Below, one piece after another: positions 56,628 through 64,000 of a DNA stretch of 64,000 bases. How positions within the stretch are numbered: the first letter of the stretch is position 1; each line of letters begins with the position of its first letter. Origin of the DNA: Inonotus obliquus. Its lineage: Eukaryota > Basidiomycota > Agaricomycetes > Hymenochaetales > Hymenochaetaceae. The notes below the pieces were generated by a model that did not search any database, was not told the origin of the DNA, and worked only from the letters and a program-made list of their open reading frames with translations. Where the stretch lies: positions 1,240,001 through 1,304,000 of the forward strand of contig JAJHTX010000006.1 in the NCBI GenBank assembly GCA_032164295.1, read 5' to 3'. A program made the position numbers and the translations under genes.

Positions 56628-58828
56628 ATGGCAAGCGACGTGCAACTCCAAGACGTCGACCACGACGACGACGATAGCCATTGCATCCATCGCCGCTCCT
56701 CTCCCAGTCTCTTGTCCACCACTCGCATCACGGCTGGCTCATACTTCGGTGAGTGCTCGGTCCACTTATGTTTTTTTCCCTTATTTTTTCTCCGCGCGGC
56801 GGACGGCACGAGGCACCCGAAATGCATTATTAACTACGGTTTCTCTATTCTGCCCGCGATTCCTTTCCCCCCCCCCTCTCTCTTTCCCCCTCTGTCGTCG
56901 TCGACAGTGTACGCTGGACTGGAATTTCTTGGTTCTGCGCTGAGATCGGGTCGGGTCGTCTTCTCACTCCACCGTTGAGGACGCGGAGCTTGAGTCTCCA
57001 CCCGGCCATTCAGCCACTGCGCACAGCCGCTCTGTGGTGGATTAATTATATTCAGTAGCCCAAAACGGGGGTCGAAGTTAGAACGGGGTTTCATTTATTT
57101 AGTGGAAAAAACATATTCAGTTATTTACACTTTTCTTTTCCCATTCGCCAGGTCAGGTATCAGCCTGATCATCTTGTTCAATCTCATTTTTCTCGTCTTT
57201 CCCTAGTTCTCATTTCGTCCTTGACGACACCATCTCACTTTCCTGTTTCTTCTCCTAGACCTCCCTTCAGACCGCGATCGCTCCTCCGATATCTCAATCT
57301 CCCAGAGCTCCGGTCGCCCTGTCCTTGCCCAACGCCAATCTAGCTACAGCAAGAGGCACGCCTCCTTTGACACCCCGCGTGAGGTGCCGTTCCCATTTCA
57401 CTTAGTATCTTCATCCGACGCTCGTGACCGACGTGCGTCATTTACGCGTAACAACTCTGAATCCTCTGTCGCAACCTCTCGTCCTCGGAGTCCTTGCTCC
57501 GTCCAGCAAGACGTCGTGTATTCAGCCCACACAGACAATGTGCCGTTGTCCGAAACGGCGACGGGTATGTACGACGACGGCTCCAGTACAGATAGTCTAA
57601 GTCACCTGCATTCATCAATGTGCTCGACAGACGATGGCTACCCTACAATAGGCGACTCAATGACGTACAAATGTATCAGCGAGAATGCCAGTGGTCCATC
57701 GTCCTCAAGGAACGTATCCCAGAACTATCGTGATCATCGCAACGCTGGACTCTGGGATAGCAGTCTACTCCGGCCAGAATTACTGTCCTCTCCCCCCAAA
57801 AGCCGTGCACGCGATATTCCCCCGCAACAGGCTCACCATATGTCGATGCCAGGCCCTTGTTCACCTTTCTACCTTGAGAACCAGACTCATTGCGAAGTAT
57901 ATGCTCCATCGCCGATGCGTCCTACCTCCGCAGCAAGCCTTCCACTTCCGTCTCAAATGCCATTTCATGCTCTCCCAGCATCTAGCTCGGTCTATCGATT
58001 CCCTCAATCTGGCCTTCCTTCCGTTATCGAGCAGGTGCAATCAAGTTTCGATTCCCCTCCTCGACCGGATGGCAACTCTGACTTCGACGCAGGCTCGCCT
58101 TCATCGACATACGATTCTGATGCATTGCAGAGACATTCATCCCCGCTAAATTCGTTATCTGCTCTATTGGACTGCGCCGATCGATTTGGGAGACGGAATG
58201 CCCGCTTCTCCGCTGCAGAATCCACGTCCACCGTGTCAACGGCATTATCTGCTTCTTCACAAGTTAGTTCCGCGAGCTCATCACTCCCACCCCCTACGCC
58301 TCCGACAGTTCACACGCCCCCTCCCCCACCAACAGATAGTTCTGATGATGGAACCACTGATACAAAGGGCACGCGCCAGACTGCTCCTTACGAGCCTTTC
58401 TTGAGCCATGCACCGCCTCCGGCGGATACGTACATCACGGTGGAGACGACGGACACGGAATATAGATTGATTGTGCGATTACCAGGTTACAAGCGCGACG
58501 CGATGTGGGTACCTTTTTTCACTGCATGCATTCTCTATTCTGACTACTACAAAGTATGCTTTCCACGCGGCGCCGCCGAATATTACACATTGCGGCCGAT
58601 TCCTGGGAAGCAGGAGGAGGTACAGTCTTTTATTAATAGTAGCCACCTTGCTTATACTAAGTTGGTGTAGGTCACTTTGAACGTCGTATTTCCTTCGGGT
58701 ATGACGCGGACCTTGCACGCGTACGTGCTGAATTTGATGGGGAGCACCTGCGCGTGCTCGTGCCACGCAAAGTCATACCCATAACTTGGATAGGGGCTCA
58801 GGAGGAGGATGAAACGATGCAGCGGTAA
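56628..58828 (+). CDS. Disordered protein with C-terminal HSP20/alpha-crystallin-like domain
   Basis: Role unknown; the end resembles a small heat-shock domain. Exon 1 (56628-56748) opens MASDVQLQDVDHDDDDSHCI; a long 522-bp intron with a C/T-rich tract follows, and exon 2 starts at 57271, continuing DRDRSSDISISQSSGRPVLA. Exon 2 is Ser/Pro-rich for about 380 residues, with a PPPTPPTVHTPPPPPTDSS stretch. The domain begins TYITVETTDTEYRLIVRLPG, then after an intron MLSTRRRRILHIAADSWEAG and after another GHFERRISFGYDADLARVRA, EFDGEHLRVLVPRKVIPITW, ending EEDETMQR at 58828. The beta-strand order and the GVL-like LRVLVP motif fit the fold. No transmembrane segment. Confidence 0.85.
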
Positions 58829-59947
58829 ACTTGCTGCCAGGCAGGGGAACACCGGCGGGTCTTTTCTGACAGTGTGGCACCATTATTGGAGTCCGAGGAT
58901 CATGAGCGCTAAACGTTTTGCACGACAGCTCTTCTCCCGTACTATTCGTGTCCGTATGCCATCCTCGAACCTCTGGTAGAGTACTTGGGGTCAAATTCTC
59001 TTTGAAATCGCATTTTCCACGACTCGCCCAGCTTTCTGTGAGAGTTTTTTCTGTATTAACAGCTGCATCTGACTCGGTCCACGTGTTATAACATTTACTC
59101 AGCTCATTTGTTCTTCCTTTCTTTCTAACCTGCTTTTTATCAATCGAGCATTTTCCCCTTTCCATGTTTCTACCGTTCATGTCTTTTGACGGACCTACTC
59201 CTCTTTCTGTTTTAGCTCTTTCTCTCGTTTACGGTTTCCCCCTGTTTTCTTTTCAATTACTAATTATTCCAGCATCCTTTTCCATACGTAGACACCTAAT
59301 GAACCCGCCTTTATGCGTTACCGTGGATGTGCCAAGCCTTATTCCCACTCTCATGGTTTGTAAATACTCCGCCGCGGGATCCGTTGCACGCACGGACGGC
59401 AACAGTTCCGCACCTGTATCACTAGCGCAAATAATGGATAACTATATAGCACCTGAGATACGCTTCGATCGAGCCGAGCGAGCAAAGTGCGGGAAGACGG
59501 GGCCGAATCTCGAGATCTTTGGATGCCGGGTTCACAGAAGGCTCAAAGGGGCTTCGTCGAATGAATGCGGAGGAATGTAGCTTATCTGAAAGGGTGTCTG
59601 AATGAGTTATTGTGAGGGTTTACGCGTGTATTGAAGTATTGATTGAGAATCCTTCTTGGCTATAATGTATGAGTATCGTGGAGTAGTATTATATAGTTTG
59701 CATTGATACAGAAGGCTTCGCCGATTACCGACACTAGCCACCAATCTAGTGGATTGAAGAGAAAATGTACCGTACCGACTACCGACAATATATATATAGC
59801 GGCCGATCTGGTGGATTGAAGAGTGAAAAATCAAAATGTTTATATTACGTCATATGGAAAGTTAATCGCGCAACGTCGATCTATGCTTAATCATCAATTT
59901 TTGGTGATAGACTGTGATGTGCCTTTCCTATTTCGAGTGTCACAGGC
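58829..59947. other. Intergenic between the HSP20-like gene and afg1
   Basis: About 1.1 kb. A plus-strand ORF at 59164-59580 and a minus-strand ORF at 58773-59180 have no family resemblance and no splice partners; I treat both as chance. A direct repeat is noted at 59723-59830. Confidence 0.45.
59723..59830. repeat. Imperfect direct repeat, two copies of about 45 bp
   Basis: taccgacactagccaccaat followed by ctagtggattgaagag (59725-59760) resembles taccgacaatatatatatag followed by ctggtggattgaagag (59779-59822). AT-rich spacer. Confidence 0.65.
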
Positions 59948-62327
59948 ATGAGTTCGATCCGTCTCAGTAACCCTACAACCGCGACCCACCGGATTGCCAC
60001 TAGTACTAGCAAGCTTAGGTATACCACTGCAAGCGATGTGAGGTTACCTCAACAGACGGACTTGCTTGATGTATACCGGGGACTGGTGACTTTGGGTCGT
60101 ATCAGATATGACCAGGACCAGGTTCGTGTCGTGATGAAGGTTAGTGATAACAGTACCTTCCGATTTTCCCGCCTTTTATCCGCTGCATGTACCCGGGATT
60201 CGGACATACTGAAGCACAGAGTAGCTTAGGGGACTGTCGCATGCACTCCAAGACTATACACCACCTGCTTTTGCTTCCCAGTACTACCGACCACCATTGC
60301 TAGAACCTACTGACTTACAGGAAAGTTCCGGCGAGCCATGGTATTCGTCCGCAAAGTCGACACCATCAGCGGAAATTAGGCAGTATGCCGATATGAAATC
60401 GCTTGTTCGAATACGATCGCAAGCAGAAGCCTTGGCTGAGTTACGGACTCCAAAGGTATGCACTGGCTCGTTACACTCGTATGCCCTTATATGATCTTAC
60501 ATGATGTATGCACTTTTGTTTGCAGGGCCTAATGCTCACTGGTCCACCAGGCTGCGGCAAGAGTTTTTTGGTGGATCTTTGGTTTTCTACTCTTCCGACG
60601 CCGTTCAAGACGCGGAAGCATTACAGCGAGCTCGTGCTTGAGATCTATCGCGGTGTGTGGGAGGAGACGCAACGACGAAAGGCTATACTAGACAACAACA
60701 TGCATGAGGCTACCGGAGACCATGAACATGCTCCAAGCCGTCCGGCATGGACAAACACTATCCGAAAACACTGGCGAAAGCTCGTCGGAACCGGTGCACT
60801 GCCCAAGTCCTGGAAATCTGTTGCTTACCGTGACGCAATCACTTCGACAAATCATACTGCTCTTCCTCCGATTTCTTTCTCGATTGCCCATAGACTAGTC
60901 ACGCAACACTGGCTTCTCGCGTTTGACGAGTTGCAACTACTAGATGTATCAAGCGCTGGTCTACTTGCAGACGTACTGTCATGGTTCTGGCGCATGGGCG
61001 GTATTGTTGTAGCTTCGTCAAATAAGGTTCCCGACGATCTATATCGTGGCGGTGTACAGCGGGAAAGGCTCGAGCCGTTTGTGGAAGCGCTGAAGATCCG
61101 GTGTCCTGTGCTTGAGATGCGTGGGAGTGGTGACTGGAGAAGAGAGAAAGCCCGTCGAGGACTTCGATCATCTTGGTTCACGAACGACCGCGAGGATGAG
61201 TTCTGGGATTGTATAGCACAACTGACCAACGGTAAGCTCAACGTATAGCGCTTATTTAGAAGTTGTACACGCTAATCTCTTATGGACACTGTAAATGAAC
61301 TAGGCTTCATGCCAACCAAGCGGGAACTATCTATCTTTGGCAGGAAGCTAATCGTGTCGCACTCTGGCGACATTTGCAGATTTACATTCTCCGAGCTTTG
61401 CGATGAGGTGCAGTCCCCAGTTCAACGTTCACTCTGGATGAGGTTTAACCCTATCTGCGTTCAGTCACTTGGGTCGGCTGATTATATCAGTATCGCGGCT
61501 CACTACCGAACAGTGGTGATCACCTCAATTCCTATCTTACGAATTTCGGCAAAGAACCAAAGCCGACGATTCATCTCTTTGATTGATGCTTTGTACGAGG
61601 CGAGATGTCGAGTTGTTGCCCTAGCGGAGGCCGAACCAGATGAACTATTCTTTCCGGACGCAGTAGTAACAACTGGATCTAGTGAGATCCATGACGATGC
61701 TATGACCCATGATCAACTCATGGCAGAAGCAATTTCCGAATCGCGAGAAGTTTTCCGGCCGAATGTTTCTTCGTACGCAGATGAACCAGAAAGGCCATCA
61801 GCGACATCATTTTCTCTAGATACTTTGTCTATTTTCTCGGGTACGTAATGCTTTCTCATGCTTTCGAGTATTTTGCAATGGCTAATACATGTTTAGGGGA
61901 AGAAGAGCGTTTTGCTTATAAGCGCGCGTTATCTCGCCTCATAGAGATGACTTCTGATTGTTATGCTGAGAACGGTGCATGGAACCCGTTGACCTCGAAC
62001 CGGAGGCAATGGGAATCCATGTGTTCAGATCCAATGCAATCTGCTGCGCAGTCGATCGATAGCAAGTCGGTGGGCCGTGTATCGAGGGACGAAAACAACG
62101 TCAGAAGCCATGTAGAAGCTGTGGACGCTGAAAACGATTTCGCTGTCGAAGCTGCTGGTGAAGGTGAAGCGCGCTTGCAACGGGCAGTGAGAGAACGACC
62201 CGATGCACCGCGCTTGGCTAAAGACCATATTTGGGGCGTACGTGAGGATTGGGGGGAGAAAGCGGGCAGATGGGGAAAGGGCGCTGCAGCTTTTAGTGAC
62301 GATCCTTCCAAGAAAAAGGAAATTTGA
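59948..62327 (+). CDS. afg1: AFG1/LACE1-type mitochondrial ATPase
   Basis: AAA+-like ATPase of the mitochondrial inner membrane, involved in quality control of respiratory subunits. The start at 59948 gives MSSIRLSNPTTATHRIATST, a basic Ser/Thr-rich leader fitting import. Walker A: LMLTGPPGCGKSFLVDLW (60532-60585); Walker B: LLAFDELQLLDVSSAGLLAD (60910-60970). The AFG1-specific parts are SWFWRMGGIVVASSNKVPDD, LYRGGVQRERLEPFVEALKI and DYISIAAHYRTVVITSIPIL, with FISLIDALYEARCRVVALAE in the C-terminal region. The C-terminus is highly charged, ending AFSDDPSKKKEI at 62327. At least four introns. Everything expected of the family is present, including the conserved Asn-type sensor region in ASSNKVPDDLY. 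Confidence 0.95.
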
Positions 62328-62960
62328 ATGGAGCGAAGAAGAGAAGAATGGAGATTTTTTGTACTCTGAGCCACCACCCTTCCGGTCGGGAGTCTGCGGC
62401 CACCGGCGGAACTGTGCGCCCCACAAATTTCTTTTTGCCACAGGAAAACCCCGGACGGCTTGATCGTGCTCTGCAGGCAGGGAGCCGGGGGGAAGTTGGA
62501 GGAAGTCACCATAGCCAAGGTGTGGTAGACCTGGAGAATCAACTTGGTTACATTGGGACAATTCTCAAACTGGGCAGGGGTCATCTATAAATATTCCGAT
62601 AACCCAGAAAGGAAGGAGTGATCTGAGCACGTGGGAATGTTTCCGAGCGGAGATTAGGATTGATGACTACTCCTAACGACTTCCTCGGAATCGGACGTAT
62701 TTGCACATGCCGTCTGCGTGGCTCATCAATTATTTCTCCAAGTGCCTGGCTCTTTATTCTTTTAAACTATATACATAATGAACTCAACCACGTTTTGCAC
62801 TGCTAACCCCTCTCTCTCTTTATCGCCTCCTCCATTGTCATCCACTCCTTTACTCTTCCTTTAGAGATCCTAGACATCCAACCGGCCTTTGTATCAACAT
62901 CGATAACGATCGCGATCCGTATAGACAACCCCTTTTCAACTCCAACTTGAAAGCCTTTAC
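62328..62960. other. Intergenic, promoter of the GPCR gene
   Basis: About 630 bp with ctctctcttt-type pyrimidine runs near 62810-62850, close upstream of the GPCR start, as is common in fungal promoters. The frames at 62203-62590 are shadows of afg1 or chance. Confidence 0.45.
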
Positions 62961-64000
62961 ATGTCCGACGAAGAATGTACTACCATCGATAACGTGAGGA
63001 CGTGTCTTTCGCGAGGGGAAAGCATTGGGGCAGCTGTGAGTCTTTACCATGCTGGGTGTTTTTGCCGAGTGCTCAGGTGAACTCACCGTGTGAAATCAGT
63101 TGAATGCGGAGTCTGGCCTGATATCGCTTGGAGCAATTTGTATACTCGCGATACTCATAATCGTGAGTTATTTTCTCAAGCATCTGTAGCAGTTCATTCA
63201 TCATTGTCATTGTAGAGAAATGTTTATCGCAACTCTAAGCGTCCCCCAGAGGAGCAACGAAGCCTTGTGCAGGAGCCGGCGGATATTCTTATGGTCTGTG
63301 CTAGTCAACTATATCTGACTTAACACTAACTCAAAGTTTATTTATAACTTATAGCTTTCTCTATTCACCGCGGACTTGCTGCAAGGAATTGGAGCCGCTC
63401 TTAGTATTAGATGGGCGAAACATGGGTTTGTGGAGATTGGAAGGTTCTGTACCACTCAAGGTGAGTAATTTCGTGAAGCTCCTTAATTTAACTATTCATA
63501 CTTATCGATATACCGTGGATAGGAGCAATCCAACAGATTGGCGAGACGGCTGTAGCGATGACTACTTTGGTATGTCCTACTCACTCCGAAATGATAGGTC
63601 AAATAGTAATTGGAATTTGCCTATTCTAGAGCATCGCCCTACAAACATTCGTAGCGGTCTGGTTTCGTAAATTCGTTCACAACAGGAAACTTGCCATTGC
63701 TGTTGTTACCTTCATATGGTTGTACGTTGCTCTATTCACGGGTATCGCCGCTGGAGTCAAGGGTGGTACAGAATACTTTGCTCCCACTCCGGTATGTCCC
63801 TTTATGCGGTTCAAATTTCTTATTTCAGCCCAACGCGGGGTTGCAAAATCGATTTTGATCTGACATGTTGCTATGATGTTGATTTTAGTTCTGGTGTTGG
63901 ATTGGTGATCGATTCCCGAAAGAACGTATCTCTGGGGAATATCTTTGGCTTTGGTTGGCTTTATTTGGTTCGATACTTGTTTAGTGAGTGTTTTCGTTTT
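62961..64000 (+). CDS. cAMP-receptor/Git3-like G-protein-coupled receptor, cut by window edge
   Basis: Seven-transmembrane receptor of the fungal glucose/cAMP-sensing type; the ligand cannot be told from sequence. The start at 62961 gives MSDEECTTIDNVRTCLSRGE. TM1 SGLISLGAICILAILIIRN with RNSKRPPEEQRSLVQEP after it; TM2 LSLFTADLLQGIGAALSIRW (about 63358); TM3 TTQGAIQQIGETAVAMTTLS continuing to IALQTFVAVWFRK (about 63540-63670) with the usual Cys just before it (RFCTTQG); TM4 LAIAVVTFIWLYVALFTGIA (about 63690); then FWCWIGDRFPKERISGEYLW (about 63890) leading into TM5 at the right edge. Six or more short introns in about 1 kb. The remaining TMs and tail are outside the window. Confidence 0.85.

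Noticed and set aside
59164..59580. 138-codon plus-strand ORF with a hydrophobic start
   Set aside because: Composition after the first 35 residues is not membrane-like, no family is recognised and no introns are present where neighbours have many.
61961..62584. Long minus-strand ORFs at the end of afg1
   Set aside because: Antisense of the charged C-terminal coding region of afg1, which matches the family on the plus strand.
1..64000. tRNA genes, rRNA, CRISPR arrays, transposon ends
   Set aside because: I looked for B-box-like ggttcga, regularly spaced repeats and terminal inverted repeats with a transposase; none was convincing by eye. A tRNAscan-type search would settle the tRNA question.

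Overview
This is a window of nuclear DNA from a filamentous basidiomycete, most likely an agaricomycete. Genes are dense and cut by many short (about 50-70 bp) GT-AG introns. The protein families point the same way: BTB/POZ proteins of the mushroom type, a DUF6699-type protein, a Cdc24 with CH-DH-PH-PB1 architecture, paired endopolygalacturonases, a Zn2Cys6 regulator and a cAMP-receptor-like GPCR. I found no CRISPR array, rRNA gene, recognisable tRNA or intact transposon. Exon joins were made by eye from splice signals, reading frame and family knowledge, so small junction errors are possible.

Layout: 1-1725 phytanoyl-CoA dioxygenase family gene, cut by the window edge (-); 2277-5800 cdc24 (-); 5.8-9.1 kb a stretch with no confident gene; 9076-11929 rap1-like telomere protein (+); 12715-14334 and 16567-18171 two GH28 endopolygalacturonases (-) with an unrecognised intron-rich gene between them; 19228-20287 mnd1 (-), divergent from a BZW/5MP translation regulator (20598-22273, +); 22702-26210 Zn2Cys6 transcription factor (-); 27.6-28.7 kb a decayed copy of the OsmC/Ohr gene whose intact copy is at 30169-31283 (+), with an unrecognised gene between them; 31443-33346 malate synthase (-); 33803-34632 get1 (-).

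35.0-45.0 kb is the most distinctive region: nine BTB/POZ genes in a row, all on the minus strand. Seven look intact and two are broken. Six of them form three alternating A-B pairs, and part of the array is a 2.25-kb segmental duplication that carries an orphan gene fragment with it.

45.6-64 kb is mostly housekeeping: mitochondrial methionyl-tRNA synthetase (-) divergent from tma22/DENR (+); a DUF6699-type protein (-); rpl39 (-), too short and too interrupted to show as a long ORF, divergent from an ER FKBP (+); an NKAP-type nuclear protein (+); a disordered protein with a C-terminal HSP20 domain (+); afg1 (+); and a GPCR cut by the right edge (+).

Functional themes: translation initiation and start-codon-related factors (BZW, DENR/Tma22, mitochondrial MetRS, RPL39); protein targeting and folding (Get1, ER FKBP, HSP20-like, Afg1); polarity and signalling (Cdc24, GPCR); meiosis and telomeres (Mnd1, Rap1); carbon use (malate synthase, pectinases). 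None of these is an operon; neighbours share only short intergenic promoters.
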